DNA of 64,000 bases from Bisporella sp. PMI_857. Taxonomy: Eukaryota > Ascomycota > Leotiomycetes > Helotiales > Helotiaceae. The position numbers and the translations under genes are program-made. The notes beneath the pieces were generated by a model that made no database searches, had not been told where the DNA came from, and was given only the letters and a program-made list of their open reading frames with translations. Below, in pieces: positions 10,958 through 20,802 of this stretch (the stretch's first letter is position 1; the number at the start of each line of letters is the position of its first letter). The DNA lies in the NCBI GenBank assembly GCA_021307315.1, contig JAJSPD010000011.1, forward strand, positions 310,001-374,000, read 5' to 3'.

Positions 10958-12010
10958 CATCGTTACTGTCGCTATCACAAGGTTCCTCCAGTTCAACAAT
11001 TACATCTGCTTCTTCCATTATTTGTATGCCTAATTTTTGATCAAGGCGTTATGCTTCTTCTTCTTGTTCTTCATTATCCAGCTTTAATTGTTCGTTTTCG
11101 TCGTCGACTTCTTGAAGCCAATCGAAAGCTCGTTGTCGACGTCTATTTGAAACTGGCTGACTTGTACAACTACGTCGATTATGACTCTAATCGACGCAAT
11201 TACTGCAACGCGTTTGCTTTTTGTTCCAGTTGCCTTTGCGTATGCGTTTAGTTCGAGGCCGACCTGCTTTTTTGCGTAAAACAGGTGGCTTAATTGAATT
11301 ATAAAAGAAAGGTTTTCGATCGATACTAGCAGTAATATATAGCGGTAAGTGTAACAACTCAAGCTGAACAGGGATCTCGATCCGTAGATCTAGGTAGAAG
11401 GACTCAGAGGTGTGAACAACTATCAATTGTTATAACTAAGAGAACAAGCTACAGACAGAAGAAGGGAAGGAAAGCAGTGCCTTATATACAGGAGGCTGGC
11501 CAGGGGCCAGCGTAAGCGAGCCCTGTAGCATCGGTCGCCAAGCTCTGGGTTGCCGAGCCCTGTGGTAGCAGGGGCCAAGCTCTACCGAGCTCTGCAGTGT
11601 CTGGCGCCAAGCTCGAGATAGGGCCAGGGCCGTGACAGTAAGTCTTCTCGTATTCTTTTGTAGTATACAAATCTTTAAAATATTGAATTGAGTCGATTTG
11701 CAGCACTCTTGCAGCTGCAATAGCGTGAAAACAGAACGATTGATACTCTTAGAAGTCTTGACAGTCGCACGATTTTTGATCTAAAACAACTACCCATTTT
11801 CGACCTGTATTAGGATTCTCGACTTAAGCAACATTCTCATTTGTAGAGTATACTCGATATCGACGAAAGGCTTGAAAACGATTTCCAAATTTGGCTATAG
11901 GCACGTCAGCGAGTTGATCGGATTTGCTAGTTGTTGATCGTTTTTCGAACTATGTTTTAGTCACTGAAAGTATATACCATCTAGCATTTGAAGAAGTGGC
12001 ATACGCCGAT
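10958..12010 (-). pseudogene. MULE transposase C-terminal remnant, split by an LTR
   Basis: Minus-strand frames read VVVLDQKSCDCQDF, stop, EYQSFCFHAIAAAR, which is a SWIM zinc-finger pattern (CxC..CxH) typical of Mutator-like transposases. After the LTR at 11350-11637 the sequence resumes with KKAGRPRTKRIRKGNW and KQTRCSNC, a stop, then HNRRSC, the usual zinc knuckle after SWIM in fungal MULEs. An acidic tail follows. Stops replace likely Gln codons (CAA or CAG to TAA or TAG). The N-terminal and DDE parts are missing. Confidence 0.75.
11350..11637 (-). mobile_element. Solo LTR, family A, inside the MULE
   Basis: TGTAACAACTC..CCGTGACA, with 5-bp duplication GTAAG at 11345-11349 and 11638-11642. 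It interrupts the MULE remnant between the SWIM and zinc-knuckle parts. Confidence 0.9.
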
Positions 12011-12088
12011 GATCGTCCCAGCTGGAATTCAAAATTTAACAATATTAGAAGTATCGTGGCTAAGGCGAGGATATTGTAAGTAAGCTCT

Positions 12089-12492
12089 TGTAACAAATAG
12101 AGGGCAGCAGGAGGGATTTGCAATATAACAGATAAGGATAGTGGCTAGCGATGTAACTGCAATAGTGATGAATTGATATTAGAAGTATGCTTGTAAGTCT
12201 AACATGGAAAGGAAAACTCAAGCTTGCTTTGTTCAGAAAGCTCTAGCTGTTCCTTATATCTTTCACTGTGCTGTAGCTGTGAGCCTGTGGCTGCTGTAGC
12301 TGTTGTAGCTGTTGTAGCTGTGAGCCTGTAGCTGCTGGAGCTGCTGGAGCTGTGAGCCTGTGGCTGCTGGAGCTGCTGTAGCTGGAAGCCTGTGGCTGCT
12401 GTAGCTGTAAGCCCGTGGCTGGCCATGGGCGGAGCGTGCCGCTTGCAGCCCTGAAAGTATTACAGCTGAAAAACCTTCGGCTGACTGTTACA
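12089..12492 (+). mobile_element. LTR-like element, family D
   Basis: Begins TGTAACAAATAGAGGGCAGC and ends CTGACTGTTACA, like the copies at 17118-17601 and, inverted, 41446-42017. Inside, 12271-12423 is a run of short imperfect repeats built on CTGTAGCTGTGAGCCTGTGG. Confidence 0.7.
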
Positions 12493-12705
12493 CAGCTACA
12501 GCAGCCACAGGCTCACAGCTACAGCACAGTGAAAGATATAAGGAACAGCTAGAGCTTTCTGAACAAAGCAAGCTTGAGTTTTCCTTTCCATGTTAGACTT
12601 ACAAGCATACTTCTAATATCAATTCACCACTATTGCAATTACATCGCTAGCCTTTATCCTTATCTGTTATATTGCAAATCCCTCCTGCTGCCCTCTATTT
12701 GTTAT
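12089..12705. repeat. Long inverted repeat from two family D copies
   Basis: The first about 215 bp of the family D copy (12089-12303) recur in inverted order at 12493-12705, ending GCCCTCTATTTGTTATA. The arms are close to perfect and would form a hairpin with a 190-bp loop. It probably arose by insertion of a second, truncated copy next to the first. Confidence 0.8.
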
Positions 12706-12723
12706 ACTGACAACAGACAACAA

Positions 12724-13324
12724 TTTTACTTTTGACGGCGCTTAAATAAAAAAGCAACCGAACAACACACTAACTGTTTCGCAACATGATCAAGCCAAGA
12801 AAATCGAATTGCTTAACACGCACAACATTAGCGGGAAAGAATACGTCTTACAGCGCGCTAAAGAAGCTTACATATTATTAGTATGCCAGCCACAAGTTGC
12901 TTTCGGCTTATCATACGCTGCACAAACTATCGACCTCCAGAAGGATAACGTCGACAAACTGAACAAGTACCTGAAATAGCAAATCGAGAATAAAAACAAA
13001 AAATTGACATTTGTGAAGCTTACGGGCCAATTACGACTTATTACCTTTACAGACGCATCGTTTGCTAATAACAAGGACTATTCTTCTCAAATCGGCTACG
13101 TGATAGTACTTGCGGACAACAGTAACAATTGCAATATCGTTCATTAGTCAAGCGTTAAGTGCAAACGTGTTACAAAAAGCGTTATAGCTTCAGAGCTATA
13201 CGCAATAGCCTACGGTTTTAATACTACTTGCGCACTCAAGGATACTTTCGATAAAATCACTCAACACCAGACACCAATCGTTATTTGTATCGACTCATTT
13301 TCACTCTACGAATGCCTGGTGAAG
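12724..13324 (+). pseudogene. Ty1/copia Pol remnant (RNase H end)
   Basis: The frame gives AKKIELLNTHNISGKEYVLQ, then LITFTDASFANNKDYSSQ (RNase H first Asp region), IVHxSSVKCKRVT, ASELYAIAYGF (Glu region) and VICIDSFSLYECLVK (third Asp), which is copia RNase H order. At least two stops break it. A family C LTR truncates it at 13325. Confidence 0.8.
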
Positions 13325-13656
13325 TGTAAGGTGCTGGAGTAGTGTGGCACAAGTCAACTGCAATTCTGATACAAGACTAATCTCTACCCTCTCTACTACG
13401 TCCCGAGTCCCCTACTTATACCCTCCGTACCCCTGGCGGCTGCCCACGTGCCCATATGTGCCCAGCATCATGGCTCTTGAGAATCCAGGGGTAGCTGACA
13501 CGTCTCTGACTAAGCGGGAACGCTAGCGCTGAAGACTTTTCACACACACATTGCTAGAACAATGATCACACATGTATGCAATAGAGAGAACAATAGAGAG
13601 CCTGTGGGCATCCCCAATACCTTCTGAATATCATTGTGTATTTCTCGTTCTATCAG
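13325..13656. mobile_element. Family C LTR (inverted, truncated) joined to a family B LTR
   Basis: 13325-13478 is family C in reverse, starting TGTAAGGTGCTGG. At GGCTCTT it passes directly into family B sequence GAGAATCCAGG..CGTTCTATCA (13479-13656), which lacks its first 11 bases. This is a recombinant or insertion-deletion junction. Confidence 0.75.
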
Positions 13657-13906
13657 AAGTTCTCCAGCGATTAGGCTGAGGATCCTGTTAATTAACCAAT
13701 TTCTGGAGTACGGCACGTGAGTTTACTGATTGGATAGTGTGTGTCGGTGCCTGAGGTAGTGACACAAGCACAAAGGCTTGGGTGCCTGAGGTAAAACAAC
13801 GTTGCGTTCATTGTATTTTTGTTTCGAATGCTCAGGTATCAACAATCTGCTAAACAGAGCAACCACGACTCTAATATCATCCCCATACAGTCGCCAGGAT
13901 GACAGG

Positions 13907-15813
13907 ATGGCGCAGGCAACAATTGATCGTTACTTTCGTTGCTCACAGCCCCCGAGGACAGCCTCAAGATTCACGTTTCTGGACCTCCCATTTACTCTCC
14001 GGCGTCGGATTTACCTTCACGCGGGCATTCTCTCCAAGTCCCCGATCTACCTCAACCATGTACCATCGAGCGGCAGTCCCTGTGCCCTAGAATATGACTC
14101 CGCTTATCCAGAACAATGGCCAACGGAGGGGGCCATCTCTGCCAGGAGTTCTAGCCTCGCTCACTTCCTTGATGGCTATCTATCTTGGCCTCAGATTCAC
14201 CTCAACCGTTTTTGTCAATGCTTCGATGAACATGACTTAGGCCAGTGCATTTGCAACAACAACTTCCCGTATCAGCTTCTCTATGTCTCAAAAGTCATTG
14301 CCGAGGAAGTCTCGACAATGTTCTACTCGGAAAATGAGTTCAGCGTCTATAGGACGGGGCTTGAAGGCCTTTCCAACCTCTCCCATCTACCGCCTAAGGC
14401 TTTGACTCGCATGAAGTCATTATCAGTCAGCCTCAACTGCTACACGGAAGGGTTCGGTTGGGGTAATGACTTCGATCCAGAGGGCCCGGGATTCTGCCAT
14501 GCCATGTGCCTGGCGTCCAAACGGCAGAGACTGTTTTCCAATGCAAAGAAACACAATGAGAAGTCGGCTTTGAAACAGTGGCAACAACTCTGTAAGCTCT
14601 TAGGGTCCTGGCTTCAGCCCCATTGCCTGAAACTGTTTCTCACATGCGATGTGGCCGATGTCGAAATCGCCGAAGAATTTGTCCGCCCCCTTTTACAGTT
14701 ACCGACTCTACAAGAATGCTCAGTCCGTCTTGGCTCACATTACAACTACACCGAAATTGATCCTTCCGAGCCACTCACAGAGCTGGCAAGACAAACAGTT
14801 AACAAAATGATAAGACACTCAGCCCGGCGCAATTTTCGATATAACGATCTTCCAAATGAAATCCAACTTCGGATTCTTGAACACACTGAACTGGCCACGC
14901 CGTTTGACCTAGTATGGGCTTTCAATACAGACGTGGCTGTACTCATCAAGTCGCCCTATTATGAAAGCCGTACCTTCCATTCATGCAGCTCGGTATGGAG
15001 TTCCGCTTCATGCTGCCAAAAATGCTCTCCTAAAACCCAAGCATGCGCATGTTGGTCGGGACAAGCTGCTTTTTCTTCAACATGCACCTGTTGGAGGTTC
15101 CCGCTTTCATTGTTCCTCGTTAGTCGCGAGATAAGAAAGGATGCAGAATTTATCTTCTATTCGAAGAACCACTTTCTGCTGCAGCCCAGATATTGGAATA
15201 ACAGTGAGCATCTAGAAATTTACAACTTCTTAAAACATATCCCAGCAAATGGGCGGCGATATGTTCGACGAATCACCTGGGCGCTGTCGAATCTGGAGAA
15301 AAGGGATGGATAGTATGTATTTTAAACTTTTGTGGTCCACTTAAAGACTGGCAGTCCCAAGCCCAAACAGGAGCCAGTCGCAGTCAATTCCAATTTACTG
15401 ATTTTAACTCCTGCAGTCTTGAACCAGATCACCTCACATATTCGCAATGGCAAGAAGCCGTGAGCATCCTCTTGCACGATGTGCTCCCTTGGCACTTAAG
15501 CCTAACAATCGATCCACAATTCGATCTACAGGCTATTCTGTATAGCCATGGAAGCGATTACATTACCCTCCCCGAAAATACCGGTGTTGACGAAGCCGAG
15601 CATGTGTGGACAGTCTGCAAAAGACTAGTTAAGTCACTCGCTGAGAATAACCGTTTGGAGAACCTATTCATCCACTTCCTTTGGCCCTTTGAGGAGCACA
15701 AAGATGGTATTCCGAAGGATAGAGGTGCTATACTGGAGAAGATCGTTTTGAAGGAAGAATACGATAGCAGCGCGAGGGGAAAGTATGATAGAACTCAGTT
15801 TGATAGATACTAG
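13907..15813 (+). CDS. F-box-like fungal protein, two exons
   Basis: Exon 1 13907-15312, intron 15313-15416 (GTATGT..TTTTAAC..CTGCAG, 104 bp) and exon 2 15417-15813 give 600 residues in frame. ATG at 13907 (MAQATIDRYF) is preferred; the open frame extends upstream without another ATG. Two F-box-like segments are seen: FLDLPFTLRRRIYLHAGI (about residue 26) and YNDLPNEIQLRILEHT (about residue 310). Each is followed by a LLYVSKVI or LFLVSREI stretch with YSENEF or YSKNHF, the usual layout of ascomycete proteins with paired F-box-like modules. The middle has a cysteine-rich loop (CCQKC, ACAC, CTC). A role as a substrate adaptor of SCF ubiquitin ligase is possible but inferred. An alternative to the intron is a frameshift near 15290. 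Confidence 0.8.
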
Positions 15814-15819
15814 CATAGT

Positions 15820-15971
15820 TGATAGAATGAGAAATACACAATGATAGTCAGGAAGAATTGGGGATGCCGTTCAGGCTCTCTATTGTTGTCTATGTGTGTG
15901 AAAAGTCTTCCGCGCTAGCGTACTCCACTTAGTCAGAGACATGTCAGCTACCCAGATCTCAAATCCTGACA
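15820..15971 (-). mobile_element. Solo LTR, family B, behind the F-box gene
   Basis: TGATAGAATGAG..AATCCTGACA with 5-bp duplication ATAGT at 15815-15819 and 15972-15976. It begins seven bases after the F-box gene stop codon, so it replaces the native 3' region. Confidence 0.9.
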
Positions 15972-16000
15972 ATAGTGCTCAGTCAAAGTAGAAGTCATTG

Positions 16001-16175
16001 TTATCACGTGACCAGCTCGCGTGTGTTCCCTAATTGGGACTAGTAGCGCCTAGCCTGAGAGCCAGACTTAGTTGAGAGTTTCTTCCAGAGCTCCACCTCT
16101 TCTCTTTAGTTTAGTATTTTCGTATTGAAGCACCTACAACCCGCCTTTCCCGGCATACAGGACCGTGTTCGTGAC
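16001..16175 (+). mobile_element. Possible LTR
   Basis: TGTTATCACGTGACC to GTTCGTGACA has LTR-like ends and layout. No target duplication and no second copy in the window, so the call is weak. Confidence 0.3.
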
Positions 16176-16180
16176 ATTCA

Positions 16181-16387
16181 ATGAAATATTTCCTTCTGGG
16201 AAGGAAAGGACGCACTATGACATTTTTTTTGAGATCACTCGAGGTCATGTCCAGGACTTTGCGACGAGACGTCTATAGCCTAAACACTCCCGGATTCTTT
16301 ATCGACCAAGTGAAGCAGCGCGATCCAGATCCACTAGCCGCAGCACGGTATGTCACGGTCCTAGAGATCACGTGCACTACTTACTGA
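16181..16387 (+). pseudogene. NLR linker fragment
   Basis: The frame contains LRRDVYSLNTPGF and IDQVKQRDPDPLAAARY. This resembles the stretch after the NACHT winged-helix region in many fungal NLRs (from memory, a pattern of the type RNVYSLxAPG..IDxVxxPDPDPLAxARYSC). Nothing of NACHT or repeats remains, and a LINE fragment follows. A third NLR relic. Confidence 0.5.
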
Positions 16388-16467
16388 CCCTGCCGCGCCA
16401 CAACCGCGAACGCTCATTGGTCACCACTCTGGACACCTTCCAGAAGGAACTTGATCGGATTTCGACC

Positions 16468-16878
16468 TTTGATGTCTCTATTCTATAATACCGACGTTGA
16501 AGTAGAGGGCACCTGAAGCGGTAGCGGTGCGGAGAAAAGACAGCATGGAAGTCGCCGGCATAACGCATCAGTCGAGCCGGAAACGCGTCCAAACGACGAG
16601 AGCATTAGAATGGAGCTTGAGAAGATCCAGAGCGGCGTCAAGTGATGCAGACGACACAATCGAAGTAATAAAGAAGCTCCTGCGGTAATGCAAACAAAAC
16701 GAACCGTGACCAGCTCGCATCCCAAGGAGCAAACGGTGGCGACAAAAATCAAGGCCCCCGCCGCGAAAACAGGAGAACATCCGGCAGCAGCGGCAGCGCT
16801 CTCGAATCAGTTGGGACAGGAAAAAGCAAATTCAAGAACAGGCATGCAAATTCAAGCGCTTACCGACTTGGCCAAATC
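16468..16878 (+). pseudogene. Tad-type LINE, ORF1 5' part
   Basis: Nearly the same sequence as 34323-34617 (TCTCTATTCTATAATACCGA, then LEWSLRRSRAVLSDA in the copy). The frame at 16688 gives TVTSSHPKEQTVATKIKAPA. It is broken from the zinc-knuckle half at 17990-18963 by later insertions. Confidence 0.6.
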
Positions 16879-16907
16879 GTAGTAGTAGTAGTAGTAGTAG
16901 TAGTAGT
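16879..16907. repeat. (GTA)n microsatellite
   Basis: About nine GTA units, at the point where the LINE ORF1 sequence is interrupted. Confidence 0.95.
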
Positions 16908-17117
16908 TTTATTACGCCCGGCTAAGCCTAGAGGGCCTTAGTCTATATTACATAATGCATTTCCTCCGGTTTCCAATGCCTCCTTCAGCCCATACAAAAC
17001 TGCCTCTGCCAATATTTTTCCAATTTCAGTAACAAATAGTCAACGGGATCTCGTGTATGATTAGTAGCAAGTTAACTTGAAGTTTATTCCTCCAAGTGTT
17101 CAATGTCCTATCGTCGG

Positions 17118-17601
17118 TGTAACAAATAGAGGCCAGCAGGAGGGATTGAAATATAGCAGGTGAGGACACGTATGTTATAAAAGCACGTAGTGAGCGATGC
17201 AAGTGTAATAGTATTGTATTGATATGAGATGTAGGTATTTGAATCTATGAGAGACTCAAGCTTGCCCTTCTCCAAGGAGTTCTGGCTGCCATTTGTGTCC
17301 TTCGTCCTTCGACTGTGTTGTATTCTTCCTTTACAGCCACCAAGCTTGTGATTGCTTGTGATTTGCTTGTGATTTAAATATTTCCGAAAGTACTTCAACA
17401 GCTAAGGCTTACAACAGTCTAGATCATACTTGTTGTAGCTGCAAGCCTGTAGCTAAAAGCCTATAGCTAGCCATAGACTGGTTGTTCCGTTTGCAGCCCT
17501 AATCGCAGCCCTAAAGTGCTGCAGCTGAAACTTTATTTCCGTAGGGAATTTTATTCCATATCCGGAGTTTTGAACTGGTTTGCCGAATCCTGACTGTTAC
17601 A
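17118..17601 (+). mobile_element. LTR-like element, family D
   Basis: TGTAACAAATAGAGGCCAGC to CTGACTGTTACA, 484 bp. Matches 41446-42017 inverted. No target duplication found. It separates the two halves of a LINE ORF1. Confidence 0.7.
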
Positions 17602-17989
17602 CGTTACATCGGAATCCTCTATATATTGGAATACTGGCTTGGAACCGAGCGTTCCGATATACCGAGGTTTGACTATACTAAGCTTTTAATAGACTCACCC
17701 AGGTATAGCTCATTGCTTCGAGAGATCAGCGGCCTTATCTATGGAAAGTTGTCTCGCTACCGGAGCGCTATGTATTCCCAAGTCTGCCATACCGTAAGTG
17801 ACTAAATACTCACAATAAGGCTCTGGATTCACTCTTTTTGCAGCCTTAGGCCGGATCTTCTCACCACCCAGTTCCAGAAACCTCCATACAGAGGCAGTGA
17901 GTTGCTCCGTAGAAAAAAACCTGAGTAATAAGAGCGAGACTGTAATTCCTGCTTTTTTGTTGAAAAATTAATCATGTGAAATGAAGAAC

Positions 17990-18963
17990 TGCTGAAAGGA
18001 AAACACATTGAACAGTTTAGATGGATGGGTAAAGCGGAAACAGGCACATGGGGTAATGCAATAATTTTGGAGTTTACCTCGAAGGAGGCAAATGAAGTGA
18101 TAGCAGCGGAGCAGCTGTCATTGGAGGGCTATCTGAAAAAAGTAACAAGATTTAACCTATATTGCAAATGCTCACAATGTTTTGGATGTTACGGATATTG
18201 CCATATATCCACCTTATGCACAAAACAAAAAGTCTGTGGATACTGCTCATCAACAGATCACCACACAAAGGAATACCCGAAAAAAGAAGATACTTCCAAG
18301 CGCAGATGCCCACTGTGCAGCGAAAAACACACCGTACGGTCACAGCAATGTAAACGCAAGCAAGCGGCAATTCAAAGAATCAAAGCGAATCCGTTCTTCA
18401 AGCCCCAGAAATCACACCGAGGGCCTCCAGAGTCGGGGCAAACGTGCCAAAATCTTCTTTCCCGGAAGGGAAACTAACCCAAGAAGAAGATAGACCACAG
18501 GCTCCACCCCAAACAGAGGATATCACAGCATTCCCGTTTACCCTCAACCAAGAAAAAGAAAAAACAAAGCCCCGCAGCTCACGGGCCATCCACACCAAAC
18601 AGACAGACAAGCCGGGAACCACCGCAAAGTGTGCTAGTCAAAAAAGCAGAGGAAGACGCATTCACAAAGATACGGGGTGCAAAACTAAAGCCGGGAATCA
18701 AACAGCCACAGTTTATGATTTCGGCAAATATCCCCAAAGGCACAATCTCGTTGAGAAGAGCGCAGAAGGCAAACCACGCACCTTGAGGATTTTCCCAGAT
18801 ATGTCGCCGTTACGATCGCCTACAATGCCTAGCCGAATTAAGTCAAGAATAAACAGTGTGGTCAGTCTAACCGAAACCGAGACAAGATCACAGATCAGAC
18901 CGGGGGACGAAGGATCAGGAATCGGATCAGCAACCGACACAGCCACATCAATGGGAGAATAGC
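17990..18963 (+). pseudogene. Tad-type LINE, ORF1 zinc-knuckle part
   Basis: Reads WGNAIILEFTSKEANEVI and then clustered Cys/His: CKCSQCFGCYGYCHISTLC, CGYCSSTDHHTK, CPLCSEKHTVRSQQC, the triple zinc-knuckle gag-like end of ORF1 in Tad LINEs. A disordered tail (ETETRSQIRPGDEGSGIGSA) ends at 18963. Frames shift at about 18440. One expected knuckle residue differs (YCHISTLC), and a stop precedes the ORF2 region. Confidence 0.7.
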
Positions 18964-19679
18964 AGTTGATAAAGGAAAGCACTGGCGGCATTGGAGGCAT
19001 CGCTGTCGCGGAGTAGCCGGGCTTCCACAATGCTCTGGAGGACCAGACTCTGGGGAATGCAGTATCCGGGCACAATCAAGAAATAATCTTCTGAATATTA
19101 TTCCGCACTGGTTCGTAGTTTTCCGAATGCCTGGGTCACAGCATACAGAGCAAGTCTGTACATTGTCGACTTCAACCACTTCTGGGATTAATCGCCAGGT
19201 CGATTTTCTTGCGGTAGTTGGGAAAATTCCGTGCAACCATAGTACATTGGTATTGGCGCGAGTTGGAAATTTTAGTAAGCAGCTCGTTCGGTCTCGAAGA
19301 AAACGTTTGGCTTGAGTATGCCAGGCGTCGGTGTGGCTTCATTGGTGATTAGACATGAAAATTGATATCGTACAATCTCGAAATACTCACAGCCTTAAGG
19401 GCGAAAGTGCACAGCGCCAACAAGCCTATCCGCCGTCTCTGTGAGCTTCTCTAGCTCGTAGAAGGTGCTAGATGGTGGCGTATTCGTAGTGGAGGTTTAA
19501 GGACTGGACACTATTAGCTGTTGAACCGGAAGTAGAACTCACTAGAACATGAATTATGATGTTGGCATAGACACACCTTCTCCGTCCCTTGTTCTAGGGC
19601 CCATTACCTTTCGTGCAGTGGATTTCTCCTTTCTAGGCGCATCAATAGTTGTGTCTTTCACTTCCCACACGCTCTTATC
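18964..19679. other. Unassigned stretch
   Basis: Short frames on both strands (for example 19127-19315 plus, 18895-19236 minus) without recognised motif. Could be decayed host or element sequence. Confidence 0.35.
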
Positions 19680-19961
19680 TGCTGAACAGGCTAGGTCTAA
19701 GGATCATACATAGCCTATTAGGGGAGTTCTAGATACATATGAGTGTGCACATACGTATTTTAGCTTTGATGGTGAATCGATCGATGTATGGCCGACGTAT
19801 GTGATACTCACATGTGATGCTCACATGTAATATCACATCTTTATAAGTAGATAGATTCCTTCTCTTGATTCATGGTTTCTACAACCTTCAGCAATTCATT
19901 GATTTACCCCATACTCTCTGGAGGCCACGTAACTGTGATCATATTTGTACTCAATTCAACA
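19680..19961 (+). mobile_element. LTR, family L
   Basis: TGCTGAACAGGCTAGGTC to CTCAATTCAACA, sharing ends and internal blocks (TCTACAACCTTCAGCAATT, ACTCTCTGGAGGCCACGT) with the solo LTR 31501-31720. Target duplication not found. Confidence 0.7.
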
Positions 19962-20067
19962 CTCTGTAAGTACAGGAAACGCTACAGTTATAGTGGACTC
20001 TATAAGCTCTGTAAGTACAACAAACGCTATAGTTACAGTGAACTTTATAAGCTCTGTAAGTACAGAA

Positions 20068-20260
20068 TGTCACGGCCCTACCTCGCTTAGAGCCCCTTGG
20101 GGCTCGGCCTTTTAGGCTCGGCACCTGACACCACAGGGCTCGCTTACACTGGCCCCTGGTCAGTCTCCTGTATATAAAACAATTGATAGTCGTTCACACC
20201 TTTGAGTCCCTCTTCCTGAGATCTACAGATCAAGATCCCTGTTCGCCTTGAGTTGTTACA
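20068..20260 (+). mobile_element. Solo LTR, family A
   Basis: TGTCACGGCCCTACC to TTGAGTTGTTACA, shortened in the middle. AGAA occurs on both flanks but a full 5-bp duplication is not clear. Confidence 0.75.
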
Positions 20261-20317
20261 AGAAGCGGCGAAAATCAACATGTATAAATAAGGAATGGAT
20301 GGCCTTGGCAAGTGACA

Positions 20318-20346
20318 GGGGGGTCGTGACTTTTTGCACCCTACTG
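20318..20346. repeat. Fragment of the TA-type MITE
   Basis: GGGGGGTCGTGACTTTTTGC onward matches one end of the MITE at 10467-10606. Confidence 0.5.
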
Positions 20347-20802
20347 TACTGTCTGTCGCCCTCTGGCTCGTGCGATAAGAATTCGTTAGACCGCACACCG
20401 AGATTTCTCTTGGCAAGGGCAGACGAATTAATAGGACCTTTGAGCTCTAATAGATCTTATGATATTAATTAAAGTTCCCTCTTGCTCTTAGCGGAATTAT
20501 TATGGGGATACGAAGTATGAGTCGTTGTCGGATCTGATGCGCTAGCGACAGAAGAGGACTCTGCTGCTCCAATATACTTTCTTGGAAACCCGCTTCGTAC
20601 GGTAGTGAAACTGCCAATGCACGCCTCGCCTACTGTGGGAATTAAAAGTACTGAAACGCTCTAGCGCATGAGTCACGATCTCCGGCGGGAGATACCTAGT
20701 TTAGATGGCGTTCCCTCCACAATATAACATGGGACAACAACCCACAAACTTATTGATGGTACAGGACAAAATAACACAGTTCTTCATAATCGTTTTGCAA
20801 CA
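20347..20802. other. Upstream region of the beta-lactamase-like gene
   Basis: About 450 bp without a coding frame. Promoter presumed; no site identified. Confidence 0.35.

Noticed and set aside
12199..12426. Gln/Thr-rich frame on the minus strand
   Set aside because: It is produced by the CAGCTACAG-type repeats inside family D, not by a gene.
15288..15360. Frameshift in the F-box gene (alternative reading KGWIVCILNFCG)
   Set aside because: A standard intron GTATGT..CTGCAG gives a 600-residue frame divisible by three; the alternative needs an indel. Kept only as a second option.
16001..16175. A sixth well-defined solo LTR
   Set aside because: LTR-like ends only; no target duplication or second copy, so listed with low confidence and not counted among the clear ones.
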